DNA of 64,000 nt. Origin: Bacteroidales bacterium (lineage in GTDB: Bacteria; Bacteroidota; Bacteroidia; Bacteroidales; UBA932). The DNA is taken from positions 1-64,000 of the forward strand of contig JAFUDQ010000025.1 of the NCBI GenBank assembly GCA_017459075.1. Direction: 5' to 3'. The notes under the pieces are model-generated. The model ran no database searches, was not told where the DNA came from, and saw only the letters and a program-made list of their open reading frames with translations. Shown piece by piece: positions 1-7,419 of this stretch. The translations under genes and the position numbers were made by a program. How positions within the stretch are numbered: position 1 is the stretch's first letter; every line of letters starts with the position of its first letter.

Positions 1-303
1 AAAATATCTACCTTTACGCCAGAAGAAAAGGCCAAATACGAAAGCGATATGACAACTGAGCGTGATATAAGAAATTACATTTCCTTTGCGGAGGAAAAGG
101 GTGAAAAACGTGGGCGTGAAGAAGGGCTCAAAGAAGGTCTTAAAGAAGGTCTTGAGGCTGGGAAAAAGGAAGGTATCAAAGAAGGTGCCATTAATGCAAA
201 GATTGAAATTGCCAGAAACATGCTTGTAAAAGGTCTTGATGTGGAGACAATAGCAAGTTATACAAGCTTATCCGTTGATAAGATAGAAGAGTTGAATAAG
301 TAG
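1..303 (+). CDS. Rpn-family nuclease, C-terminal part (runs off left edge)
   Basis: The reading frame is open from base 1, so this is the 3' end of a longer gene. The first residues match the C-terminal third of the complete copy at 7420-8346, including the EEKAKYE and MTTERDIRNYIS segments. They are followed by a Lys/Glu/Gly-rich repeat (KEGLKEGL, EAGKKEGIKEG) likely to form a charged helix, and a tail resembling DVETIASYTSLSVDKIEEL. The family (PD-(D/E)XK nuclease transposase-like, recombination-promoting nuclease) carries its active site in the N-terminal half, which lies outside this window, so activity cannot be judged. The tail differs from the other copies here. Confidence 0.7.
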   Translation, partial: KISTFTPEEKAKYESDMTTERDIRNYISFAEEKGEKRGREEGLKEGLKEGLEAGKKEGIKEGAINAKIEIARNMLVKGLDVETIASYTSLSVDKIEELNK

Positions 304-524
304 GCCATCTGCAGTATATTTTCTTGGAACTGCCAAACAGCAAAAATGCCCTGACTCCACAGACCACTGTGCTGGAAAACTTCTGCTTCGCCCTTCATAA
401 CATGGAACACATGAAGAACATGCCGTCGCAACTTAAGGAAGAAATCTTCAAACTCTTGTTTGAATCGGCGGAAATTGCTATTTTTACGCCGGAAGAAAAA
501 GCAAAGTACGAAAGGAAAAAATGA
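304..524 (+). pseudogene. rpn fragment (middle section only)
   Basis: Homology to the complete rpn gene starts directly after the stop codon of the preceding copy (HLQYIFLELPN) and runs through LKEEIFKLLFESAEIA to KYER. It then breaks off into KK and a stop. Nothing of the nuclease core remains. The stop codon overlaps the ATG of the following restriction enzyme gene (ATGA), so the fragment's break point coincides with the start of the restriction-modification pair. It is a recombination remnant rather than a gene, although ribosomes finishing it could re-start on the downstream gene. Confidence 0.75.
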
Positions 525-1222
525 AAAGACAACACAAAGGTCTCATTAAGGCTGCGATCAAGTTTTTTTGGGAGACCAAAAATAAACAACTGTCAGCGAG
601 CAGAGACTCCTCCAATAGAGGTGCCGTTGTTGGTGGCAAACAACTTGATGCCTTTGCAGAACTTCTCAAAACCATAGCTATAGAAAATGGTGTTCCTGAG
701 AATTGTATCTATACATCACAAGCCTATCTTCCAGGATTCTTCCGTTCCTCTAAGAATTGGGACTTTCTGATTATTGCACCTAACAAGAAACTTATTGCTG
801 CGATTGAACTTAAATCTCAAATTGGTTCATACAGCAATAATTTCAATAACAGGGCAGAAGAAGCCCTTGGCGATGCTGTTGACTTGTGGACCGCATTCCG
901 TGAAAATCAATTCCCCGGCCAGGGCGCTCCATGGGTCGGTTATCTGACAGTAGTCGGAAAAGATGAAGGCTCAACCTCGCCGGTTCGTAACAACGAGCCC
1001 CATTACCCGGTTTTGCCCGAATTCCGAGATGCCACCTATTTGGACCGTTACCGGATTCTTTGCCAGAAGTTGATTCTGGAGCGCCACTATTCTATGGCCG
1101 CCCTCATTTGCACCAGCGGTCCTCAGCACTACGAAGATGTCTCGGAAGACACCTCTATCGACAGATTCCTCCAATCCTTTATCGGCCATCTGATAGGCAA
1201 TCTCCATGAGTTCCAGCAATAA
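521..1222 (+). CDS. Type II restriction endonuclease, XhoI/PaeR7I-like
   Basis: A 233-residue protein resembling the XhoI/PaeR7I endonuclease family over most of its length: FFWETKN near the start, GAVVGGKQLDAF at 34-45, LPGFFR at 70-75, NNFNNRAEEALG at 106-117 and DLWTAFRE after it. The PD-(D/E)XK site is visible as D81 in NWDFLII with E96 and K98 in IELKS. Known members cut CTCGAG; that specificity is inferred here. The start was taken at the ATG overlapping the stop of the rpn fragment. The 3' end overlaps the methyltransferase gene by 17 bases in another frame, so the two are co-transcribed. Confidence 0.85.
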   Translation: MKRQHKGLIKAAIKFFWETKNKQLSASRDSSNRGAVVGGKQLDAFAELLKTIAIENGVPENCIYTSQAYLPGFFRSSKNWDFLIIAPNKKLIAAIELKSQIGSYSNNFNNRAEEALGDAVDLWTAFRENQFPGQGAPWVGYLTVVGKDEGSTSPVRNNEPHYPVLPEFRDATYLDRYRILCQKLILERHYSMAALICTSGPQHYEDVSEDTSIDRFLQSFIGHLIGNLHEFQQ

Positions 1223-2804
1223 CAGATACGGCTTGCGCCGCTCCGGCGGGCAGCACGGAGATGTATTCACATCCCCGGAAGTCGTTTCGTATATGCTGGA
1301 TCTTGTCGGATACACGGCCGATAAAGATTTGTCAAAAGTCAAGATTCTGGAGCCGTCCTGCGGCGAAGGAGAATTTGTCCTTGAAATTGTCCGTCGCCTC
1401 CGGGATTCGTCCCGGAGGTACGGATTTGATTTCGGGAAAGCCCTGCTGGACAATGTCTTTGCCTACGACATTGACGAAAAGAAGATAGAGACTTGCAAAG
1501 CCAGGCTTGCTCAAGACGATATTCATGTTTCTTTGGATGCCAACATCCGTCAGGGTGATTTCCTGACGCAGCAAATACCTGCTGTCGATGTGGTTGTAGG
1601 GAATCCTCCCTATATTCGTTACGAGCAGATACCGCAAGACCAACTCTCCAACTACAAGCAGCTGTTCCACACCTTCCATTACAGGGCCGATTTGTATATC
1701 CTGTTCTTTGAAAAGACACTAAGAAGCCTGCGCCCGGGCGGACGGCATTGTTTCATCTGCTCCAACAGGTGGCTGAAGAATGAGTATGGAAAGAAACTCC
1801 GAGCCTGGATAGCAGAGTCGTTCTGTCTGCAAACCATCCTGTCCCTTGAAAAAGCACCTGACGCCTTCCAGGAAGAAGTTCTGGCTTTCCCGGCCATAAC
1901 ACTGATAAGCAACGCCTCCCCGGCAGCATCCTTCACCTTCGCAGAAGTAACATCCATCCAGCAGTTGGAGAATGTTCGAGGTAAGAAATTACCTTCGCCA
2001 CAATCATCAGACTGGAGCGGTGTCTTCAATTCCATTGGCAGCGACGACACCTTGCTCACCATCGAGGAGATGGGCTTTATGGTCGGAATCGGTGTAGCCA
2101 CTGGTGCGGATTCCATTTTTATTGCAAAGGATCTTCCTGGTCGGGTAGAGAAAGAGTTACTACTGCCGGCCTTGAATGCCAGGGATATGTCCGGAAACCG
2201 GTTGCATTGGTCTGGTAAATACTTGCTAAATCCATACAAGCCCAACGGAGAACTCATCAGCCTTGATGATTTTCCCATGGCGGCAGAATACCTTCTCTTT
2301 CACAGGGAGGCTCTCCAGAATAGATATGTTGCCCGCAAGAACCCCGGGAAATGGTACAAGACCATTGACAGGATTGTCCCTTCACTCAAAGACTCTCCAA
2401 AAATCCTACTACCAGACATTTCCGGTAATCAACTAATCTTTGTTGACGAGGGCAAGTACTATCCGCAGCACAACCTCTACTACATTACGGGCGGCACCAT
2501 CCGTCAGCTTCAGTTGCTAAGCGCATTGCTGATGTCCGACTATGTAAAAAACCAGCTATTAAATATCACCAATTGCATGAACGGCGGATATCCAAGATGG
2601 CAGAGCCAGTATTTACGCAAGCTCCTGATGCCAGATATCAATGCCATTAAGGAAGATCTTGCCAACCGCCTTTTATCTGCTTACCATAAATTCGATCTCA
2701 ATAGCCTCAATGATGTTGTTGATACAATCGTCTCTTATCCCCGACAAAAAAGCCTGCGGAAACGCACCTCTGTTCACCAATTGGAATTCGACTTCTCAAT
2801 TTAG
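1206..2804 (+). CDS. Adenine-specific DNA methyltransferase, PaeR7I/XhoI-like
   Basis: A 532-residue gamma-class N6-adenine methyltransferase. The AdoMet-binding motif EPSCGEGEF lies at 49-57 and the catalytic motif NPPYIRY at 133-139. A long C-terminal part should form the target-recognition domain. Length and arrangement fit the methylase partner of PaeR7I-type systems. It should protect the host against the overlapping upstream endonuclease, presumably by methylating the A in CTCGAG. No separate promoter or controller gene was seen, and expression probably comes from upstream. The pair sits between pieces of broken rpn genes, consistent with horizontal acquisition at a recombination-prone site. 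Confidence 0.9.
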   Translation: MSSSNNRYGLRRSGGQHGDVFTSPEVVSYMLDLVGYTADKDLSKVKILEPSCGEGEFVLEIVRRLRDSSRRYGFDFGKALLDNVFAYDIDEKKIETCKARLAQDDIHVSLDANIRQGDFLTQQIPAVDVVVGNPPYIRYEQIPQDQLSNYKQLFHTFHYRADLYILFFEKTLRSLRPGGRHCFICSNRWLKNEYGKKLRAWIAESFCLQTILSLEKAPDAFQEEVLAFPAITLISNASPAASFTFAEVTSIQQLENVRGKKLPSPQSSDWSGVFNSIGSDDTLLTIEEMGFMVGIGVATGADSIFIAKDLPGRVEKELLLPALNARDMSGNRLHWSGKYLLNPYKPNGELISLDDFPMAAEYLLFHREALQNRYVARKNPGKWYKTIDRIVPSLKDSPKILLPDISGNQLIFVDEGKYYPQHNLYYITGGTIRQLQLLSALLMSDYVKNQLLNITNCMNGGYPRWQSQYLRKLLMPDINAIKEDLANRLLSAYHKFDLNSLNDVVDTIVSYPRQKSLRKRTSVHQLEFDFSI

Positions 2805-2825
2805 AGATGTCTAAAGAGAACTTAT

Positions 2826-3060
2826 GCTGGCCCAATAGAAATTCCAGTGCTCAAAGAATGTGATTAGGACGCCAAAATTTGGTGTCTCTTTTGCCGTTTC
2901 ATAAGATTCGTAAAAATCTTCATAAGAATCGTAAAAACTTTGTTCAGTCGAGACACTTTTGACGTATTTACAAATCTTTGTTACATATATTTGTATCCGG
3001 CTTTTCAAATGGACCTTTTTGACTATGACACAAGAAGAAGCAAGTTTTACAACATATGTA
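2826..3060 (+). pseudogene. rpn 5' relic: upstream region, promoter and degraded start
   Basis: Bases 2826-2942 nearly match the region upstream of the complete rpn gene (8411-8528 on the other strand), including its two 21-bp direct repeats. Similarity then weakens but continues through a -7 box (TATATTTG, 2986-2993) to a degraded start codon at 3009, whose frame stops after about 22 codons. This is the 5' end of a former rpn copy on the plus strand. Its 3' end may be the fragment at 3617-3929, with unrelated sequence in between. Confidence 0.65.
2900..2941 (+). repeat. Two 21-bp direct repeats upstream of rpn relic
   Basis: The unit CATAAGATTCGTAAAAATCT plus one T occurs at 2900-2920 and again, with three changes, at 2921-2941. 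The same pair precedes the complete rpn gene at 8413-8454. Confidence 0.8.
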
Positions 3061-3174
3061 ACGCAAATAATGATTAATCCTGGATGATTGGGTATAAGAA
3101 TTGGTGGTGGAGATCATTGCCAGTTGAAACAGATGAGACAGAAATGCTGAAGTAGTTTTTATTACCGGAACACT

Positions 3175-3205
3175 TTTGGTAAATCAAAAATAGTCCTTAT
3201 ATTTG
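3175..3205 (+). promoter_or_regulatory. Bacteroidetes-type promoter
   Basis: TTTG at 3175-3178, a 19-base spacer, and TATATTTG at 3198-3205: an exact match to the Bacteroidetes -33/-7 consensus. Transcription should start near 3212. Confidence 0.7.
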
Positions 3206-3211
3206 CATCAG

Positions 3212-3290
3212 AATATAATGGTTTTGCCGCTTCTGCGGAATTGAAGCTACCATTTTAAAGCATTTCAGCCCAAACTGAAATGCTTTTTTA
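3212..3290 (+). ncRNA. Candidate structured small RNA or leader RNA
   Basis: A consensus promoter would start a transcript near 3212, and an intrinsic terminator ends it about 79 bases later. Between them is a nested stem: AATGGT (3217-3222) pairs with ACCATT (3249-3254), enclosing CCGC/GCGG (3227-3230 with 3235-3238). No ORF fits inside. It may be a stand-alone small RNA, or an attenuator-like leader for the small protein at 3376. Confidence 0.45.
3259..3290 (+). terminator. Rho-independent terminator
   Basis: A perfect 10-bp stem, AGCATTTCAG (3259-3268) with CTGAAATGCT (3275-3284), a 6-base loop and a following T run. Confidence 0.75.
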
Positions 3291-3375
3291 TACCAGTACA
3301 GATAGAAAGATAGGGGCCGAAGGAGTACTTGCTACACTCTCCCTGAAATCTTTTCCAAGCTTCAATTATCATTAT

Positions 3376-3522
3376 ATGAACAAGATTTTCCACCTGGAGG
3401 TGAGTCTGTACTTAGAGTGCGAGGCTCCCAAACTTGTCAGAGTGAAGGCGTATAAACGCAATCAACATGGCAAGGTAGTGAAGGTCCGCTCATACTATCG
3501 CCGCATTTGGGAACGGCAATAG
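3376..3522 (+). CDS. Small basic protein of unknown function
   Basis: A 48-residue ORF from ATG 3376, with GGAGGTG just inside the coding region. The product is strongly basic and ends in VRVKAYKRNQHGKVVKVRS followed by Tyr and Arg residues, a pattern that suggests nucleic-acid binding. The frame stays open upstream to 3280, but the earlier residues look non-coding. An intrinsic terminator follows at 3573-3598, supporting a real transcription unit. I do not recognise the family well enough to name it, and it could be the end of a larger lost gene. Confidence 0.4.
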   Translation: MNKIFHLEVSLYLECEAPKLVRVKAYKRNQHGKVVKVRSYYRRIWERQ

Positions 3523-3572
3523 TTGCTGAACGGTTCATCCTATAAGAACTTCTTATCCGACCGGAGGCCCCG

Positions 3573-3598
3573 GGGAGAGTTTCGACTCTCCCTTTTTT
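3573..3598 (+). terminator. Rho-independent terminator
   Basis: An 8-bp stem GGGAGAGT/ACTCTCCC with a TTCG tetraloop and six T residues. Confidence 0.85.
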
Positions 3599-3616
3599 CA
3601 TAAACACTCGCATGTA

Positions 3617-3929
3617 ACATATGAAGAACAGACCGCCACAACTAAAGGAAGAAATCTTCAAACTCTTGTTTGAATCGGCGGAAATTGCTAATTTTCCGCC
3701 GGAAGAAAAAGCAAAGTACGAAAGGGACATGACAACGGAACGAGATATACGTAATTACATCTCCTGCGCCAGACAGGAAGGGCGTGAAGAAGGGCTTGAG
3801 GCTGGCAAAAAAGAGGGCGCAATTAATGCAAAGATTGAAATTGCCAAAAACATGTTTGCAAAAGGCATCGACTTGAATACTATCGCCAGTTGTACTGGAC
3901 TTTCTATTGAAGAAATAGAGAAAAGTTGA
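3617..3929 (+). pseudogene. rpn fragment (C-terminal third)
   Basis: Homology to the complete rpn gene begins abruptly at the HMKNRPPQLKEEIF segment and continues to the natural stop, giving about 102 codons. The nuclease domain is absent. The charged Gly/Glu/Lys linker is shorter than in the other copies and the tail reads IDLNTIASCTGLSIEEIEK. With the relic at 2826-3060 it could represent one ancestral gene whose middle was replaced by 3061-3614. A short truncated peptide might still be made. Confidence 0.75.
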
Positions 3930-3969
3930 AGCATTAATACTTTGGCTAATACTATTACTTGGTGAACCT

Positions 3970-4248
3970 ATGATTTCAATTACTGTATTCCCTATCATGC
4001 GGGACAACAACTACCCTACAGCCGGAGAGGTCCTTTATGGGATAATCATGAAGGACATAGATTCCGCAGACAAGATTATTCTAGACATGAAAGGAATTTC
4101 CTTAATCCCTTCTATGTTCCTAAACACTTCTCTCGGAAGAATCATCAATGAGCGAGGAGTGGATTTTGTTAAATCAAAATTAGGATTTTCAAACATTAAA
4201 TCTAGCGACGCTACTCGAATCCGCGAATATGTTGGACGATTCCAATAA
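3970..4248 (+). CDS. STAS-like domain protein (DUF4325-like)
   Basis: A 92-residue protein covering a single STAS-like fold of the DUF4325 type: an N-terminal strand, then helix (GEVLYGIIMKDI), strand (KIILDMKG), SMFLNTSLGRII and a final helical segment. Members of this family often sit beside histidine-kinase-type ATPases or other regulators, but no partner is present here. It lies 40 bases after an rpn fragment and ends before a strong hairpin at 4292-4321. A regulatory or protein-interaction role is inferred only. Confidence 0.65.
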   Translation: MISITVFPIMRDNNYPTAGEVLYGIIMKDIDSADKIILDMKGISLIPSMFLNTSLGRIINERGVDFVKSKLGFSNIKSSDATRIREYVGRFQ

Positions 4249-4291
4249 AGTATTTCGCATGTCTTAACATACATACAGACCATCAACCAAT

Positions 4292-4321
4292 AATGGCAGC
4301 CACGATGAGGTGGCTGCCATT
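4292..4321 (+). terminator. Hairpin, probable terminator
   Basis: A perfect 12-bp stem, AATGGCAGCCAC with GTGGCTGCCATT, around a 6-base loop. The T run is weak (TATTTC). Confidence 0.6.
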
Positions 4322-4422
4322 ATTTCACTACAGATGTATATCTCGTACATTATCTAAACGTTCTATGAATGATCAAAATAAAAAGTAGCACAAATAGGGG
4401 TTTCTTTTTAGAAGCATTTTTA

Positions 4423-4453
4423 TTGTTATTACCGCCCAAAATAACTAAATTCG
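4423..4453 (+). promoter_or_regulatory. Probable promoter of the nuclease unit
   Basis: TTGT at 4423-4426, a 19-base spacer and TAAATTCG at 4446-4453 (one mismatch to TAnnTTTG), 28 bases ahead of the first ATG. Confidence 0.45.
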
Positions 4454-4480
4454 TGGCTCAGTTTTCTCAAACATAAAGTT

Positions 4481-4621
4481 ATGATTATGAAGATTTACAC
4501 CGCACCAGAGACGGAGCTTATTAAGATACACTTTGAAGGAGTTTTCCTTTATTCTCCCAATAGCAGTTCAAACTCTGACAACAACGAGACACCCAACGAT
4601 GGCGGCGAGGAAGGTTTTTAA
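4481..4621 (+). CDS. Short leader peptide of surface-protein unit 1
   Basis: A 46-residue ORF, missed by usual length cut-offs, ending 11 bases before the nuclease lipoprotein. It begins MIMKIYTAPETELIKIHFEG and shares with the peptides at 8616 and 16105 the order Tyr-x-Ala-Pro near residue 7-11, a Glu, an Ile/Val-rich stretch, Phe-Glu and then Ser-Pro. The C-terminal half is rich in Ser, Asn, Asp and Glu. It has no signal peptide. Bacteroidales genomes contain many such tiny proteins upstream of exported proteins; their role is unknown to me. Confidence 0.6.
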   Translation: MIMKIYTAPETELIKIHFEGVFLYSPNSSSNSDNNETPNDGGEEGF

Positions 4622-4632
4622 TTCACGGAGCT

Positions 4633-7377
4633 ATGAGAAACCTTATCAAGTCATGTGCACTCTGTGCTATTTTTACTGCGTCAGTCATATCCTGCGCCAA
4701 ACACGAGTTGGAGCCCCTTCCAACACCGGAGATTCCAGACGATAAACCTTTGGTCCTTACCGACTACACATTTGACATATCCGAAGATATCACCCGTGCT
4801 ACCTTGGACAATAACGGTGTATTTTGGGAGGACGGAGACATCGTGGGTATCTACCTTGATGCCCAAGGGCTTGGTAACGATGAGGCCGGAATCGATACGG
4901 AAAGCACACCCAAGAAGGTAACTCTCCGCAGCGCAAGTGACATACCTGAAGGAACCAGGGCATATGCTTACTATCCTTTCAACGAGAATAATACTAACCT
5001 GAACGCCATGGCCTTCACTATCCCTCACCTGCAGGGCGGCGGAGACATTTCGGCCATGCCTATGGCCGGTATCCCGTTTACGGTAGAGGCTGGCGGCACT
5101 ACTTCCACCAACGGCCAGATTTATTTCCTTAACCTGGCCTCCATCATCGACTTTAAAGTTTATTCATCTTCATATGCAGGTGAAACCGTCCAGTCCGTAA
5201 CATTCCAGTCCTACGGCAATACAATCGCCGGAGATGCAACGCTGGACCTTTCTGCCATTGACCCGGATGACGAGGAAACGATGACCTTCTCTTCCTGGAG
5301 CCAGACGTATGATTACGTAACTGTCCGCCAGAACGCCACGGTATCTACCACTAAAGAGAACGCTAGTTCAATTTACATGGTACTTGCGCCCGGAACTTAC
5401 GTATCCGGCACCATCACCATTGTCACCGACCAGGCCACGTACTCGTTCCCCTTCAGCAACAAAGCCCTTGCCCGCAATGAGCTGAAGCATTATACCATGA
5501 ACCTCAATAACGCTACTCGTCAGGCGCTTGCAGAAGTGAGCACCTTCCCGTACTCGGAAACTTTCTTTTCCGGCAAAGGGCAGTTTGTGATTGAGGGCGG
5601 TACCGGCAATGAGTGGAAATACCAGAACACCTATGGAGCCAAGGTCAGTGGCTATTACAGCGGAAGCAGTCATAATGTAACAACATCCCTCGTTTCCCCT
5701 TGGATTAACCTTGGCGGCATTGAAGGTGCTACACTTGCGTTTGAGCACGCCTATAATGGCTACCTTAATTCGGAGAGCGATGCTGCTGTCTACATCATGT
5801 CGGAAGACGATGTAACCTGGACCAAACTGAATGTCGATTTTGCGGACGCCCCTGCCACACAGTCTGGTTATTCAGATTTCAAGTCTATATCTGAGGATAT
5901 ATCTGCATATGTCGGACACAGGATTCGAATCAAGTTCGAGTATAAGTCAACGACAGGCAATGCCGGCACTTGGGAAATCCGGAACTTCGTCCTGAACTCT
6001 TACATACCCAAGAAAATTTATGCCCAGTACAGCGGCACCATCACCGAGGGTGATTACATCATCTATTATAACGGCAAGGCCTTAAAGAACACTGTTTCAA
6101 GCAATAGACTGGAATATGAAGAAATAACGCCTTTCAATAATCAGATTGAAGATCCTGACGCATCAATCATCTGGCACATCGCCAAGAGCGGAAACTACTG
6201 GACTATTTTTAATGCCGATGTAGAGAAATACGCTGCCTCAACCGGAACGAAGAACCAGGCACAACTGCTAGCAGACGGCTCAGCAGATAAGAGCCTCTGG
6301 ACCGTCAGCGGTTCTTCTACTTATGAGTTTGTAAATAAAAATAACGAAGCAGCAGGCGTAAATGCCACATTACGCAATAACGGCACTTATGGATTCGCCT
6401 GCTATTCTACTTCAACCGGAGGAGCACTTACCCTTTACAAATTAGGCTTCAATGCATCCTCCGGAAGCGGAAATGGCAGCGGTGGCTCTACTCCAACATC
6501 CGACCTGCCCGGATATCTGGGCTGTTATGAGATTCCGGGAGTTAGTGGCGTTTCCTTCAGCGCGTCCGGGAATGAGGTCCTTCCAACGACCAATCCTACG
6601 CTTTGGCACCGCTACGACACCGACAATACCAACCAAAAGATTGTGACGCATACGTTCAAGAATACCACTGTATCGCCTAACCGGTCGATGCGAAGCTATA
6701 CTCTTCTTCAGGATTATAACAAGAAGTGTGCGCTTTGGGTGGCCTGCGCCATGAATAATGACGTTTATCCGCAGGCCGTTTCAAGAACTGAGAAATGGTG
6801 CTATGACCCGGCCCTTCCCACCAACTGGCAGCCCAATCTTACAAAGTCTTATCCCAATAAAGGAGGTTACAGCTATGACCGTGGCCACCAGCTGGCCGCC
6901 TCTTATCGTGAAACAACTGCTGACCAGGTGAAGATGACCTGTTATTTCACCAATATGACGCCCCAGCTCTCCGGCCTTAATCAAGGCAAATGGAATAGTA
7001 CAGTGGAGGCCAATGTGCGAAATCTGGGTGAGAATACGAGCGGAAGGGACACGCTATATGTCGTGTCCGGACCTCTGTTTGTGGGCGACTATGACACGGT
7101 TGAGGATAAGGACGGGCTTTCCTGTGCACGTCCTACGCACTATTTCCAGTGCTTCATGAAGGTGAGCTTCAACTCAAGTGGTGTCCCCACCTCCGCCAAG
7201 GGTGCGGCTTACCTGGTAGAACACGTTTCTTCACCGACAGTTCAGTATGTGACAATCGACTACGTGGAGAACTTAACGAACGACGGTTCCGGCAATCACT
7301 TCGATTTCTTTGCCAACGTTCCCACTGAAATACAGAATACAGCAGAAGCAACGGCCACTCCGCTGGCAAACTTCTAG
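4633..7377 (+). CDS. Surface lipoprotein with fimbrillin-like head and DNA/RNA non-specific endonuclease
   Basis: A 914-residue exported protein. Residues 1-21 form a lipoprotein signal ending at Cys21 (VISC). Residues about 35-300 resemble a fimbrillin-type domain. About 305-455 look like a cleaved-adhesin or choice-of-anchor J sandwich (YSETFFSGKGQF, TTSLVSPWINLGG). About 460-610 form a beta-rich module also present in the other two surface proteins here. A Gly/Ser linker leads to a His-Me finger nuclease of the DNA/RNA non-specific endonuclease family at about 620-905. The catalytic motif DRGHQ is at 749-753 (His752), with TNMTPQ and NQGKW after it supplying the metal-binding Asn. It is probably outer-membrane anchored and digests extracellular nucleic acid. 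Confidence 0.85.
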   Translation: MRNLIKSCALCAIFTASVISCAKHELEPLPTPEIPDDKPLVLTDYTFDISEDITRATLDNNGVFWEDGDIVGIYLDAQGLGNDEAGIDTESTPKKVTLRSASDIPEGTRAYAYYPFNENNTNLNAMAFTIPHLQGGGDISAMPMAGIPFTVEAGGTTSTNGQIYFLNLASIIDFKVYSSSYAGETVQSVTFQSYGNTIAGDATLDLSAIDPDDEETMTFSSWSQTYDYVTVRQNATVSTTKENASSIYMVLAPGTYVSGTITIVTDQATYSFPFSNKALARNELKHYTMNLNNATRQALAEVSTFPYSETFFSGKGQFVIEGGTGNEWKYQNTYGAKVSGYYSGSSHNVTTSLVSPWINLGGIEGATLAFEHAYNGYLNSESDAAVYIMSEDDVTWTKLNVDFADAPATQSGYSDFKSISEDISAYVGHRIRIKFEYKSTTGNAGTWEIRNFVLNSYIPKKIYAQYSGTITEGDYIIYYNGKALKNTVSSNRLEYEEITPFNNQIEDPDASIIWHIAKSGNYWTIFNADVEKYAASTGTKNQAQLLADGSADKSLWTVSGSSTYEFVNKNNEAAGVNATLRNNGTYGFACYSTSTGGALTLYKLGFNASSGSGNGSGGSTPTSDLPGYLGCYEIPGVSGVSFSASGNEVLPTTNPTLWHRYDTDNTNQKIVTHTFKNTTVSPNRSMRSYTLLQDYNKKCALWVACAMNNDVYPQAVSRTEKWCYDPALPTNWQPNLTKSYPNKGGYSYDRGHQLAASYRETTADQVKMTCYFTNMTPQLSGLNQGKWNSTVEANVRNLGENTSGRDTLYVVSGPLFVGDYDTVEDKDGLSCARPTHYFQCFMKVSFNSSGVPTSAKGAAYLVEHVSSPTVQYVTIDYVENLTNDGSGNHFDFFANVPTEIQNTAEATATPLANF

Positions 7378-7419
7378 GAGACCTTACATAGCAATATACT
7401 ATACAAGAATAATCGACAG

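Larger units (their letters stand above)
3061..3375. other. Intergenic stretch with a promoter, hairpin RNA and terminator
   Basis: No protein-coding sequence is convincing here. The stretch holds the promoter at 3175-3205, the candidate small RNA at 3212-3290 and the leader of the small ORF that starts at 3376. Confidence 0.6.

Noticed and set aside
2900-2941. CRISPR-like tandem repeats
   Set aside because: Only two adjacent units without spacers, and no cas genes nearby.
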